Numbered from the stretch's first letter, positions 1 to 9,032 are shown. The stretch: 64,000 nucleotides of DNA from Actinomadura sp. NBRC 104425 (GCF_030269545.1 NZ_BSTN01000002.1:1-64000), one strand, 5' to 3'. Numbers and translations: made by a program. The notes: generated by a model not told the origin, from the sequence alone.

Positions 1-1
1 C

Positions 2-514
2 GGGCTGCGGCTGGCACTGGCCGACGTGCGGATGGAAGACCGCCGTCTGGCGCGCGCCCTGCTCGACCGGGAGGTCCGCCGCTCGATCGACCGCGTCTTC
101 AACGCCTATCCGCCGGGCGGGTACGGCCCGCAGGGCCCGTATCCGCCGCAAGGTCCCTATCCGCCGCAGGGCGACTACCCGCCCCCACCGCCCCACGGCG
201 GTCGCGGCGGCGGTCGCGGCGGACACGGCGGCGGCGACTACCCGCCGATCGGCGGGGGCGGCGGAAACTTCGGCGGCGACATGTTCGGCGGCATGTTCGG
301 CAAGGGACGCCCCAAGCGCCCCGGGTTCCCGATCCCGTGCTTCACCGGAACGCTCGTCTGCGTCACCTGCGGCGTCTTCCAGCCCGAGTGGAGCGAGTAC
401 CACGGCAAGGACTGCTCCGAGCGCTGCTGGTGCACGCGGCACTGCGACGACTGCGACTGCGGTTGCGACGGCTGCTGCGACTGCTGCGACTGCTGCGACT
501 GCGACTGCGGGTGA
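2..514 (+). CDS. C-terminal part of a DUF5685-like Cys-rich protein (5' end outside window)
   Basis: The frame is open from base 2, so the gene starts before the window and only about 170 C-terminal residues are visible. They comprise a charged helix (LARALLDREVRRSIDRVF), a Pro/Tyr/Gln linker with near-repeats of PYPPQG, a Gly-rich stretch, and a tail with 18 cysteines whose last 20 residues are almost only Cys, Asp and Gly. This order matches my recollection of actinobacterial DUF5685 proteins, which have no known function. Metal binding by the tail is inference. GTG at 26 is in frame but lies inside the helix and is not taken as the start. Confidence 0.6.
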   Translation, partial: GLRLALADVRMEDRRLARALLDREVRRSIDRVFNAYPPGGYGPQGPYPPQGPYPPQGDYPPPPPHGGRGGGRGGHGGGDYPPIGGGGGNFGGDMFGGMFGKGRPKRPGFPIPCFTGTLVCVTCGVFQPEWSEYHGKDCSERCWCTRHCDDCDCGCDGCCDCCDCCDCDCG

Positions 515-560
515 GACCGCGGTCTTGACCAAGCGGACGCTTGGGTGACACGCTCGCGAC

Positions 561-2204
561 GTGGCGAAGGCGACGTTCGCGCAACTGCTGCTGGACCGCG
601 CCGGCGACCACCACGCCGGCCTGCGCTTCGAGGACGAGACCTACACCTGGGCCGAGACCGTGCGCGCCGCCGGGGCCCGGGCGCGGATGCTGCGCGAGCT
701 GCGCCCGGGCCCCGGCGACCGCCCGCCCCATGTGGGCGTGCTGCTGGACAACGTGCCCGAATACGTGTTCTGGCTCGGCGCCGCCGCGCTGGCGGGCGCG
801 ACGCTCGTCGGCGTCAACCCCACCCGGCGCGGCGCCGAACTGGCCGCAGACATCCGCCACACCGACTGCGACCTGATCGTCACCGACTCCGCCCACGCCC
901 CCCTCCTGGACGGCCATTTCGCCGGGCCGACCCTCCGCGTGGACGACGACGCCTACGCGGCCGCGCTCCCGGACGGCGCCCCCGGCCCCGCGGACGCGGC
1001 ACCGGGCGACCGGCTCCTCCTGCTGTTCACGTCCGGCTCCACCGGCAGGCCCAAGGCGGTGATCTGCAGCCAGGGCAGGCTGGCCGACATCGCGCGCCGG
1101 TCCGCCATGATGGGCCTGGGCCGCGACTCGGTCACCTACTGCGCGATGCCGCTGTTCCACGGCAACGCGATCATGGCGAACGTGGCGATGGCCGCGCACG
1201 CCGGCGCCACGATCGCGCTGCGGCGCCGCTTCTCCGCCTCCGGGTTCCTGGACGACGTGCGCCGCTACGGCGTCACCTACTTCAACTACGTCGGCCGCGC
1301 CCTGGCATACGTCCTCGCCACCCCCGAGCGGCCCGACGACGCCGACAACACGCTGCAGGCCGCGTTCGGCACCGAGGCGTCCGCCCGGGACATGGCCCGG
1401 TTCGCCGAGCGCTTCGGCTGCCGCATCATCGAAGGGTACGGGTCCAGCGAAGGCGCGATCTCCCTGCACCGCACCCCGGACACGCCGCCCGACGCGCTCG
1501 GCGTCCCCCACACCGGCCGCAAGGTCGCGATCCTGGACCCCGACACCGGCGCCGAATGCCCGCGCGCCCGCTTCGGCCCCGACGGCGCGCTGCTCAACCC
1601 CGACGAGGCCATCGGCGAGATCGTCGGGCTGGACGCCGGAGCCGCGTTCGAGGGCTACTACAACGACCCGGACGCCGACGCCGAACGCGTCCGCGGCGGA
1701 GCCTACTGGAGCGGCGACCTCGGCTACCGCGACGCCGCCGGCTTCTTCTACTTCGCCGGTCGCGGCACCGACCGGCTGCGCGTGGACAGCGAGAACTTCG
1801 CCGCCGCGCCCGTCGAGCGCATCCTGTCCCGCTGGGACCCGGTCGTGATGTGCGCGGTCTACCCGGTGCCCGACCCCCGCACCGGCGACCAGGTGATGGC
1901 GGCCCTGGAACTGGACGGCCGGCCGTTCGACCCCGGGGCGTTCGCCGCCTTCCTGGCCGCGCAGCCCGACCTGGGCGCCAAGTGGGCGCCGCGGTTCGTC
2001 CGCCTGGTGCGGTCCATGCCGCTCACCGCCACCGGCAAGGTCGACAAACGCCCGCTGCGCCGCGCGCACTGGCAGACCGGCGACCCGGTCTGGTGGCGCC
2101 CCGGCCGCGACCTGGCCTACCGGCCCCTGGAACGGGCGCACGCCGCGGCACTACGCGCCGAGTTCGCCGCGCACGGCCGCACCCACGTGCTCACCGCGCT
2201 TTGA
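561..2204 (+). CDS. fadD17: FadD17-type fatty-acyl-CoA synthetase (AMP-binding)
   Basis: Cytoplasmic ANL-superfamily enzyme of 547 residues expected to activate a carboxylic acid with ATP and load it on CoA. The AMP-binding P-loop TSGSTGRPK is near residue 156, the YGSSEG motif near 292, GDLGYRD near 381, and the C-terminal catalytic lysine motif TGKVDKRPL is intact. Segments such as GVLLDNVPEYVFW, FSASGFLDDVRRYGVTYFNY and VLATPERPDDADN match M. tuberculosis FadD17 closely from memory, so the call is FadD17-like rather than a generic ligase. The start is GTG at 561, giving MAKATFAQLL; no strong ribosome site is visible. The true acyl substrate is unknown. Confidence 0.85.
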   Translation: MAKATFAQLLLDRAGDHHAGLRFEDETYTWAETVRAAGARARMLRELRPGPGDRPPHVGVLLDNVPEYVFWLGAAALAGATLVGVNPTRRGAELAADIRHTDCDLIVTDSAHAPLLDGHFAGPTLRVDDDAYAAALPDGAPGPADAAPGDRLLLLFTSGSTGRPKAVICSQGRLADIARRSAMMGLGRDSVTYCAMPLFHGNAIMANVAMAAHAGATIALRRRFSASGFLDDVRRYGVTYFNYVGRALAYVLATPERPDDADNTLQAAFGTEASARDMARFAERFGCRIIEGYGSSEGAISLHRTPDTPPDALGVPHTGRKVAILDPDTGAECPRARFGPDGALLNPDEAIGEIVGLDAGAAFEGYYNDPDADAERVRGGAYWSGDLGYRDAAGFFYFAGRGTDRLRVDSENFAAAPVERILSRWDPVVMCAVYPVPDPRTGDQVMAALELDGRPFDPGAFAAFLAAQPDLGAKWAPRFVRLVRSMPLTATGKVDKRPLRRAHWQTGDPVWWRPGRDLAYRPLERAHAAALRAEFAAHGRTHVLTAL

Positions 2205-2281
2205 CCCCCGGCACGGCCACGGGAGACCCTCAGTAGGGTTGATGCAGGCCCCGTACCGACTCTGGAGAATCCCGGCCGCCT

Positions 2282-2608
2282 ATGAACATCGGCATGCTGC
2301 GTCCCGTGCCGCGCCGCCTGCTCGGCGCCGGCACGGCCCTGGCATTGGCGTTCGCGGGGCTGCTCGCGACGCCCGCGTCCGCCCACGCCCCGTCGCCCGG
2401 GCGCGGCGCGGTCCCGCACGCGCAGAACGACGGCGCGGAGGGCGGCATCCCCTGGCTCATGATCCTCATCGGGCTGGTGGTCGGGATCGGCATCGGCATG
2501 GCGATGGTGTTCCGCGCCAAGCGCGCGGCGGAGCGCGGCCTGCGGGACCCAGAGCGCGGCGGGGCGGCGAAGAACCGGGACAACGGAGCGGTGGGCGGTG
2601 GCGACTAG
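2282..2608 (+). CDS. Small exported single-span membrane protein beside copD-ctaG
   Basis: A 108-residue protein with a signal peptide (MLRPVPRRLLGAGTALALAF) predicted to be cut after ASA, leaving a mature chain starting HAPSPGRG. A short His-containing linker, one transmembrane helix (WLMILIGLVVGIGIGMAMVF) and a basic cytoplasmic tail follow. Its last codons overlap the start of the CopD/CtaG gene, so the two are co-translated. A mature N-terminal His and a C-terminal anchor are the layout of CopC copper proteins, but the CopC beta-domain is absent. It may be a shortened CopC-like partner (inference); no family is recognised with certainty. Confidence 0.6.
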   Translation: MNIGMLRPVPRRLLGAGTALALAFAGLLATPASAHAPSPGRGAVPHAQNDGAEGGIPWLMILIGLVVGIGIGMAMVFRAKRAAERGLRDPERGGAAKNRDNGAVGGGD

Positions 2609-4748
2609 GGACACGGCGACCAAGGACACCGGGACGCCGGCGGGCGCCGGCACGGCGGCCGTCCTGCGCGTCGGCGCGGTGGCGCTGGCCGCGGGCCTCG
2701 CCGTCCTCGCGGCGGGCCTGATCCTCGGCGGGGCCGCCGCGGAGAAGGTCATCCCCGGGCTGACCGACGCGGGCGCGCTGACCCGCTGGGGCCTGCCCGT
2801 CTCGCGGCTGGCGATGAACCTCGGCGCGGCGCTGACCGTCGGCGCGCTGCTGACCGCCGTCGCGCTGCTGCCCCTGGAGGGCGGCAAGGGCAAGGAGGTG
2901 CCGCGCCTGTCGGGGGACGCCCTCGACTACCTGCGCGCCGCGTCCTGGGCGGCCGCCGCGTGGGCCGCAGCCGCCGCGGCCACGCTCGTGTTCACCGTCG
3001 CCGACGTGCTCGGCCAGCCGGTCGGGCAGATCCTCACCGGCAGCGAGCTGAGCAACTACGTCGGGCAGCTGCCGCAGGGCACCGCGCTCATGCTGGTGGT
3101 GCTGCTGGCGGTGGTGGTCGCGCTGCTGGCCCGCACCACCACCACGCCGGCGGCTGCGGTCGGCCTGCTGGCGGTCGCCGGCATCGCGCTGCTGCCGCCC
3201 CCGCTGACCGGCCACTCCGCCTCGGCCGCCAACCACTCGGTCGCCGTCACCGGCGTCGCCCTGCACGTCGCCGCGGCCGCGCCCTGGGTGGGCGGCCTGG
3301 CCATGCTGGTCGCGCACGGGCTGACCCGGCGCGCGCGGCTGGACGTCATGGCCGACCGGTTCAGCCGCATGGCCCTGTGGTGCTACGTCGCCGTCGGCGC
3401 CAGCGGTCTGGTGAACGTCATCGCCCGGCTGCCCGACCCGGCCGAGCTGGTGACCACCGACTACGGCCGGCTGGCCCTCGGCAAGATCATCGCGTTCGCC
3501 GCGCTCGGCTGGTTCGGCTGGTGGCACCGCGGCCGCACCGTCCCCGCCGTCGCCGACGGCAGGCCCGGGGCGCTGATCCGGCTGGCCGGCGTCGAGGTCG
3601 CCGTCATGGCCGCCACGATGGGCCTGGCCGTGGCGCTGGCCCGCACCGCGCCGCCCGCCCCGGCCACCGACCAGTCGGCCGCCGAGGTGCTGCTCGGCTT
3701 CCCGGTCCCGCCGCCGATCACCGTCGGCCGGCTGGCCTCGCTGTGGACGTTCGACCTGTTCTTCGCCGCGCTGGTGGTCGTGCTCGGCGGCCTGTACCTG
3801 GCGGGGGTGGTGCGGCTGCGCCGCCGCGGCGACTCCTGGTCGGCCCTGCGCACCGTCTCGTGGCTGTTCGGGCTGCTCACGATCGTCGCCGTCACCCAGA
3901 CCGGCGTCGCCCGGTACGCCCCGGTGATGTTCAGCGTGCACATGGCCGAGCACATGGTGCTGTCCATGCTGACGCCGATCTTCCTGGTGGCCGCGGCGCC
4001 CGTCACGCTGGCGCTGCGCGCCCTGCGGCCCGCGCGCGTGCGCGGCGACCGGGGGCCGCGCGAGTGGCTGACGGCCCTGCTGCACAGCCGCTACATCGCC
4101 GTCGTCACACACCCGGGCGTCGCCACCGTGAACTTCGTGGCGAGCACGTTCGCGCTGTACTTCACGCCGCTGTTCCAGTCCGCGATGCGCAACCACCTCG
4201 GGCACATCGCGATGACCGTGCACTTCCTGGCGGCCGGGTCGCTGTTCTTCTGGGTGCTGATCGGCATCGACCCGGCGCCCCGGCGGCTGCCCTACCCGGG
4301 GCGCCTGCTGCTGCTGTTCGTCACCATGCCGTTCCACGCGTTCTTCGGCCTGGCGCTGATGAACCTGAGCGAGCCGCTGGCGCGCGGCTGGTACAACGCC
4401 GTCTACCCGTCGTGGGCCACCTCGCTGCTGAAGGACCAGCACACCGGCGGCGCCATCGCCTGGGGCTTCGGCGAGGTCCCCACCTTCATCGTGCTGGTGT
4501 TCCTGGCGTTCCAGTGGTTCTTCGACGACCAGCGGCAGGCCCGGCGGATGGACCGCAGGGCCGACCGCGCCGCCGAACGCACCGCGCGCGGCGAGGCGGC
4601 GGCCGAGGACGACGAACTGGCCGCCTACAACGCCCGCCTCGCCAAGCTGGCCGAACGCGACCGGCAGGCCCGGCGGCCCCGCCCGTCCGGGAAGGCCGAC
4701 GGCCCGGACCTCACCCGCGCGGGGGAGGGCGACGGCTCCGCGGGGTGA
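2598..4748 (+). CDS. CopD copper-transport / CtaG cytochrome oxidase assembly fusion protein
   Basis: A polytopic membrane protein of 716 residues. The N-terminal half is CopD-like, with helices, conserved histidines around TGHSASAANHSVAV near residue 204 and the WVGGL motif. The C-terminal part, from about residue 380 (LWTFDLFFAALVVV) to 650, is a caa3-type CtaG domain with HMAEHMVL and the LGHIAMTVH segment. A basic, Arg-rich cytoplasmic tail contains DDELAAYNARLAKLAERD, typical of actinobacterial members. CopD moves copper across the membrane and CtaG helps insert Cu into cytochrome oxidase. The fusion is common in actinobacteria. GTG at 2598 overlaps the previous gene by 11 bases, indicating translational coupling. 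Confidence 0.9.
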   Translation: MATRDTATKDTGTPAGAGTAAVLRVGAVALAAGLAVLAAGLILGGAAAEKVIPGLTDAGALTRWGLPVSRLAMNLGAALTVGALLTAVALLPLEGGKGKEVPRLSGDALDYLRAASWAAAAWAAAAAATLVFTVADVLGQPVGQILTGSELSNYVGQLPQGTALMLVVLLAVVVALLARTTTTPAAAVGLLAVAGIALLPPPLTGHSASAANHSVAVTGVALHVAAAAPWVGGLAMLVAHGLTRRARLDVMADRFSRMALWCYVAVGASGLVNVIARLPDPAELVTTDYGRLALGKIIAFAALGWFGWWHRGRTVPAVADGRPGALIRLAGVEVAVMAATMGLAVALARTAPPAPATDQSAAEVLLGFPVPPPITVGRLASLWTFDLFFAALVVVLGGLYLAGVVRLRRRGDSWSALRTVSWLFGLLTIVAVTQTGVARYAPVMFSVHMAEHMVLSMLTPIFLVAAAPVTLALRALRPARVRGDRGPREWLTALLHSRYIAVVTHPGVATVNFVASTFALYFTPLFQSAMRNHLGHIAMTVHFLAAGSLFFWVLIGIDPAPRRLPYPGRLLLLFVTMPFHAFFGLALMNLSEPLARGWYNAVYPSWATSLLKDQHTGGAIAWGFGEVPTFIVLVFLAFQWFFDDQRQARRMDRRADRAAERTARGEAAAEDDELAAYNARLAKLAERDRQARRPRPSGKADGPDLTRAGEGDGSAG

Positions 4749-4816
4749 CGGCGGCCCGGGCGCCGCCGCCCCGGCCGGATCCCCGGGCGCGGACGGCCTC
4801 CGCGTTCGGCCATGAG

Positions 4817-4831
4817 CGTACGTTCTGTACG
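4817..4831 (+). promoter_or_regulatory. Inverted repeat, candidate TetR-type operator before the LLM oxidoreductase gene
   Basis: CGTAC-GTTCT-GTACG is a perfect 5-base inverted repeat with a 5-base spacer. It also reads as a near direct repeat of the form CGTACnnnnnGTACGTTT. It lies 31 bases before the chosen ATG of the luciferase-like gene, where a repressor would act. No regulator gene is adjacent, so the protein that binds is unknown. Confidence 0.4.
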
Positions 4832-4862
4832 TTTCGTGGCCGAGTGTGGTGGAGTGATGGCC

Positions 4863-5801
4863 ATGCGCGGCTTCCGATTCGGGTTCAACTTCTTCGACGT
4901 GGCGGACCGGGACTCGTTCGTCCGGCGGTGCCGCCGGGCCGAGGCGCAGGGGTACCACATCGCCCTGCTGCCCGACCACCTCGGCGGCCCGGCGCCGTTC
5001 CCCGCCATGGTCGCCGCCGCGGACGCCACCGAGCGGCTGCGCGTCGGCGCCCTGGTGCTCAACGCCGCCTTCTGGAACGCCCACCTGCTGGCGCGGGAGG
5101 TCGCCACGGCCGACCGGCTCACCGGCGGGCGGGTCGAGCTGGGCCTCGGCGCGGGCCACATGAAATGGGAGTTCGACGCCGCGGGCATCCCGTGGGAGCC
5201 GTTCGGCGCCCGGGTGGACCGCATGGCCGCCCTCGTGGCGGAGCTGCGCGGCCTGTTCGCCGAGCCCGGCTACGCCGAACGCGCCGACCGCGAGGCGGCC
5301 CACGGCCTGTCGGTGCCGGCGCCGGTGCAGCACAGCGGCTTCGGTGGGTCCGGCCCGCCGCTGCTGATCGGCGGCACCGGCGACCGCGTCCTGGAGCAGG
5401 CCGCCCTCCACGCCGACATCGTCGGTATCGCCGGGGTCCGCCAGGCGCCGGGGCGGCCGCCGGGCACGTTCCTGCTCGGCGGCGCCGAGCAGGCCGACGA
5501 CCGCGTGCGGTTCGTGCGGGAGCGGGCCGGCGACCGCTTCGCCGAGCTGGAGCTGAACGTCCTGATCCAGCATGTGGAGATCACCCGGGACCGGCGCGCC
5601 TTCGCCGAGCGCCTCGCCGCCGAGCGGATGCCCTACCTCACCCCCGAGCAGGTGCTGGACTGCCCCTTCCTGCTGTTCGGCACCGTCGGGCAGATGGCCG
5701 AGCAGCTGCGGGAGCGCCGCGAGCGCTACGGCTTCACCTACGTCGCCGTGCACGCCCCCTTCGTCGACGCCTTCGCCCCGGTGATCGAGCGGCTCGGGTG
5801 A
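4863..5801 (+). CDS. LLM-class (luciferase-like) F420-dependent oxidoreductase
   Basis: A 312-residue TIM-barrel flavin/F420 oxidoreductase of the luciferase-like monooxygenase superfamily, resembling the subgroup modelled as TIGR03621. The beginning FRFGFNFFDV, the segment ALLPDHLGGPAPF, the conserved RLRVGALVLNAAFWNAHLLAREVATAD region (about residues 58-84) and GRVELGLGAGH are typical. The window's npdG gene shows that F420 is made and reduced here. ATG 4863 is preferred because GGAG at 4851-4854 lies 8 bases away. ATG at 4857, or 4812 inside the operator-like repeat, would lengthen the protein slightly. The substrate is unknown. Confidence 0.85.
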   Translation: MRGFRFGFNFFDVADRDSFVRRCRRAEAQGYHIALLPDHLGGPAPFPAMVAAADATERLRVGALVLNAAFWNAHLLAREVATADRLTGGRVELGLGAGHMKWEFDAAGIPWEPFGARVDRMAALVAELRGLFAEPGYAERADREAAHGLSVPAPVQHSGFGGSGPPLLIGGTGDRVLEQAALHADIVGIAGVRQAPGRPPGTFLLGGAEQADDRVRFVRERAGDRFAELELNVLIQHVEITRDRRAFAERLAAERMPYLTPEQVLDCPFLLFGTVGQMAEQLRERRERYGFTYVAVHAPFVDAFAPVIERLG

Positions 5802-5929
5802 CGCGGGGACCGGGGCGCGGCCGCGCCGGATCCGGTCCGGCGGCCGGGGCCCGACCTGGGAGAAGTTAGATCGTGGGTTATCCGGGAATGGCCGCGCTCA
5901 TCCCCGATGTCGGTGATGGGGGGGCGCGA

Positions 5930-6478
5930 ATGTGGAGGCGGCGGATCGCGTCGGTGGTCGCGCCGGTGATGGCGGGCGCGGTGGTCGCGTGGGCGCCGGC
6001 GTGCGTGGAGAACGCACGGGTCGTCCCGGCGGCCCGGTCCACGCAGGCGCCGGGCGACGTGCGCCCCACCGCCCGCCCCGCGCCGCAGGCCACCACCGTG
6101 CCGCTGCGGATCCTCACCCGGGACGGCGCGACCATCGTGCTCGTCCCCGTCACCGTCAACGGGTACGGCCCCTACGACTTCATCCTGGACACCGGCGCGT
6201 CCTCCTCCTCGGTGGACCGCCGCCTGGTGGACCGGATCGGCCTGCCCGACACGGGGGAGACCGCCCGCGTGCGCGGCGTCGGCGGCAGCATGGTCGCACC
6301 GCTGGTGCGGGTCCGCGACTGGCGGGTCGGCGACCGGCCGCTGCGCGGCCGGTCGCTGGTCGTCACCGACGTCGGCGACGACCGGGTGGCGGGCCTGCTC
6401 GGCTCGGACGAGCTGCGCCGCTTCGGCGTGATCACCGTCGACTACGCCCGGGCGCGGCTGGTGCTGCACGGCGGGTGA
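5930..6478 (+). CDS. Exported retropepsin-like aspartic protease family protein
   Basis: About 182 residues with a signal sequence (MWRRRIASVVAPVMAGAVVA) ending near APAC, a weak lipobox, then a domain with the aspartic-protease signature FILDTGASSSSVD and the second conserved block LLGSDELRRFGVITVDY. Single-domain retropepsin-like proteins of this kind would dimerise to form the active site. Export is inferred from the leader. The start is uncertain: GTG at 5873 has a good site (GGGAGAAG, 7-base gap) and would add 19 residues, while ATG 5930 follows a G-run and gives a conventional signal peptide. Confidence 0.75.
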   Translation: MWRRRIASVVAPVMAGAVVAWAPACVENARVVPAARSTQAPGDVRPTARPAPQATTVPLRILTRDGATIVLVPVTVNGYGPYDFILDTGASSSSVDRRLVDRIGLPDTGETARVRGVGGSMVAPLVRVRDWRVGDRPLRGRSLVVTDVGDDRVAGLLGSDELRRFGVITVDYARARLVLHGG

Positions 6479-6564
6479 CGGCGGTCCCGGGCCCGGCGGG
6501 ACCCGGCTCGCGGCGGACGGCGCGGCCCGCATACCGGGCCTTCGGCACCGACGGGAGGACGACG

Positions 6565-6645
6565 ATGGCCACCATCCCGACCGCGCCGACCACCGGGGCG
6601 GCGGGCGCGGTCGGCCCGCGCGCCGCCACCGCCGCCCCGCGATGA
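6565..6645 (+). CDS. Possible 26-residue small protein
   Basis: ATG at 6565 is preceded by GGGAGG with a 6-base gap, and opens a frame of 26 Ala/Thr/Pro-rich residues that stops just before the convergent HtrA gene ends. There is no recognised family and composition is low-complexity, so this may be chance. It is listed because of the ribosome site. Confidence 0.18.
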   Translation: MATIPTAPTTGAAGAVGPRAATAAPR

Positions 6646-6659
6646 GCGCCCCGCGGCCG

Positions 6660-7727
6660 TCAGGGGAGCTGCCCGAGCGTCACCTTGACGGCGCGGTCGA
6701 CGCCCTCCGCCGTCGTGATCTGCACCTGGGCGGTGTCGCCCGGACGCAGCCCGGCCAGCGCCTCGGCCAGCGCGCTGGTGTTGGGCGTGGGCGTGCCGTT
6801 CACCGCGCGGATCAGGTCGCCCGGCCGGATGCCCGCCTTGTCGGCCGGGCCGCCGGACGTCACCTCCACCACGCCCACGGCCGTCTGCTGCGGGTCGTCG
6901 TCGATGATGACCGTCTGGATCGACACGCCCAGCGCGGCCCGGCCCGACCGGCGCACCCGCCCCTCCTTGATCAGCTGCGGGACGATCGTGCGGACCGTGC
7001 CGCTCGGGGTGGCGAAGCCGATGCCGACGGCGGTGCCGCCGATCCGCGGGTCGGACGCTGCGGCGGTGGGGATGCCGATCACCTCGCCGTGCAGCGTGAC
7101 CAGGGCGCCGCCGCTGTTGCCGGGGTTGATCGGCGCGCTGGTCTGGATGGCGTTGGCGATCGTCGCGCCGGGGAAGGCGCCCTCGCGCCGGGTGGTCACC
7201 GTGCGGCCCAGCGCGGAGACGATCCCGTTGGTGACGCTGCCGGACAGCCCCAGCGGGTTGCCCATGGCCAGCACGATCTGCCCCGTCCGCAGCTTTGCGG
7301 AGTCGCCGAAGGCGGCGGGCCGCAGCCCGGCGCCGTGGACCCGCACCACGGCCAGGTCGTCGGGGGCGTACTCGCCGACCAGCGTCGCGGGCAGCGGCCG
7401 GCTCCCGCTGGCCGGGAGCACCTCGATCTTCTGCGCGCCCGCGACGACGTGGGCGTTGGTGACGATGTCGCCGTCGCCGTCGAACACGACGCCGGAGCCC
7501 ACGCTCTGGTCGGTGCGGATCTGCACCACCGACGGGAGCACCTTGGCGACCACCTTCTCGAACTGCTGCTCCAGCGACGACGCCGCGGGCCCGACCGCGA
7601 CGGCCGCCGTGTCCGCCGCACGGCGCGCCTCGGTGGAGCCGTCGTCGCCGCCCGTGCATCCGCCCAGCAGCAGGGCGCCCGCCAGCACGGCGGCGCCCGC
7701 CCGGGCCCCTGTCCGGAGGAACCTCAT
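6660..7727 (-). CDS. HtrA/DegP-like serine protease lipoprotein with PDZ domain
   Basis: A 355-residue exported protease. A signal peptide ends in the lipobox LLGGC, so the mature protein should be lipid-anchored outside the membrane. The trypsin-like domain (about residues 55-240) carries the full triad: His in TNAHVVAG, Asp in DDLAVVRV and Ser in NPGNSGGAL. A single PDZ domain (about 265-350) contains GGPADKAGIRPGDLI. HtrA proteins degrade or refold misfolded envelope proteins. The gene converges on the retropepsin-like gene upstream on the other strand. A lipobox instead of the usual membrane anchor is the only notable variation. Confidence 0.92.
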   Translation of the reverse strand: MRFLRTGARAGAAVLAGALLLGGCTGGDDGSTEARRAADTAAVAVGPAASSLEQQFEKVVAKVLPSVVQIRTDQSVGSGVVFDGDGDIVTNAHVVAGAQKIEVLPASGSRPLPATLVGEYAPDDLAVVRVHGAGLRPAAFGDSAKLRTGQIVLAMGNPLGLSGSVTNGIVSALGRTVTTRREGAFPGATIANAIQTSAPINPGNSGGALVTLHGEVIGIPTAAASDPRIGGTAVGIGFATPSGTVRTIVPQLIKEGRVRRSGRAALGVSIQTVIIDDDPQQTAVGVVEVTSGGPADKAGIRPGDLIRAVNGTPTPNTSALAEALAGLRPGDTAQVQITTAEGVDRAVKVTLGQLP

Positions 7728-7883
7728 GCCCGCGATTGTCCCCGCCCCCGGGGCTTCGACCCCGGGACCGGCGGGCGGCCCGGGCGTGCCGGGCGCGGGC
7801 CGGTGGCGATCCTCGACAAGGTCTTACACATCGTTTACTCGGCTTTCGTTAGAAAAGAGAAACGGACATCCGATCGGGGGAAC

Positions 7884-8975
7884 ATGGACGCCGCCACACT
7901 CTCCGAACTGCGCAAACCGCGTGCCTACCCGGCCGTCTCGGTGCTGATGCCGACCGAGCGCCGGGCGCCGCGCCGCCGCCAGGACCCCATCCGCCTGCGC
8001 AACCTGCTCGCCGAGGCGCGGCGGCGGTTGCACTCCGACCCGCGGGTCGATCCCGACGTCGCCGACGAGGTGATGCACAACCTGGAACGCGCCGCCGCCG
8101 CGGCCGACCCGGCCCACGCCGAGGGCCTGGCGCTGTTCGCGGCGCCGGGCGGCGAGCACCACGCCTTCGCCGTCGACCAGCCGGTGGACCAGCGCGTGAT
8201 CGTCGACACCACGTTCGCCACCCGCGATCTGATTGCCGCCTCCACCCGCACGTCCCGGTACTGGCTGCTGGCGCTGTCGGACCACGAGACGCGGCTGTGG
8301 GACGGGCGCGGCGGCGAGCTGACCGAGGTCGTCCGGCACGGGTTCCCGGCGACGCCCGAGCCGGTCGACGAGGAGCGCGTCGGGCGCCAGTCGCCGCGCG
8401 GCCTGCACGACGGCGACGAGCGCCACCGCCAGTACCTGCGCGAGATCGTGGCCCGTCTGGAGGCCGTGCTGGTCCGCGACCGCCGTCCCGTGGTCGTCGC
8501 GGGCGTCGTCCGCCGGCAGGCGCTGTTCGACGAGCTGGCCGGGACGCGGGTGACGGTGGCGGGCCGCATCGACGGCAGCCACGAGACCACGCCGCCGAGC
8601 ACGCTGGCGCGGCTGGCGCGCCCGGTGCTGGACGCCTACGAGGACCTGCGCGAGGTTGCCGTGCTGGCCGAGCTGGAGACCGCGCGCCGCCTGCACCGCT
8701 ACGCCGCCGGGCTGGACGAGGTGGTGCGCCTGGTCGAGGAGGGGCGCGGCGAGCACCTGATCGTCGAGCGCGGCTACTACGCCCCGGCGGTGCGCAGCGG
8801 CGAGGAGCTGGTGCCGTTCGAGGGCGTGCCCGGGGTGCTGCGCGGCGCGGACGTCGTGGACGACGTGGTCGACAACGTCATCGAGACCACGCTCGAATAC
8901 GGGGGCGAGGTCACGTTCGTCTCCGACGGCTTCCTCGTCGACCACGACCGCATCGCCCTCGTCACCCGCTTCTAG
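7884..8975 (+). CDS. baeRF-family protein (archaeo-eukaryotic release factor-like fold)
   Basis: A 363-residue soluble protein, often annotated as chemotaxis protein without support. The N-terminal region VSVLMPTERRAPRRRQDPIRLRNLL and the later block YLREIVARLEAVLVRDRRPVVVAGV fit the bacterial release-factor-1-like (baeRF) families, proposed to act on stalled ribosomes or in RNA stress responses. The role here is unproven. ATG 7884 is chosen because GGGGG at 7876-7880 provides the ribosome site; upstream in-frame sequence lies antisense to the HtrA gene. It stands alone between oppositely oriented genes. Confidence 0.75.
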   Translation: MDAATLSELRKPRAYPAVSVLMPTERRAPRRRQDPIRLRNLLAEARRRLHSDPRVDPDVADEVMHNLERAAAAADPAHAEGLALFAAPGGEHHAFAVDQPVDQRVIVDTTFATRDLIAASTRTSRYWLLALSDHETRLWDGRGGELTEVVRHGFPATPEPVDEERVGRQSPRGLHDGDERHRQYLREIVARLEAVLVRDRRPVVVAGVVRRQALFDELAGTRVTVAGRIDGSHETTPPSTLARLARPVLDAYEDLREVAVLAELETARRLHRYAAGLDEVVRLVEEGRGEHLIVERGYYAPAVRSGEELVPFEGVPGVLRGADVVDDVVDNVIETTLEYGGEVTFVSDGFLVDHDRIALVTRF

Positions 8976-9032
8976 ACGGCGCCGGGAGCCGCTGGGGGCG
9001 GCGGTGCCCGGGCCGGCGGCCGTGCGCGGGCG

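Noticed and set aside
2466..5753. Very long open frame on the minus strand, opposite the CopD-CtaG and luciferase-like genes
   Set aside because: It is antisense to two well-supported genes; its residues are the Gly/Arg/His/Gln-rich composition produced by reading GC-rich codons on the wrong strand.
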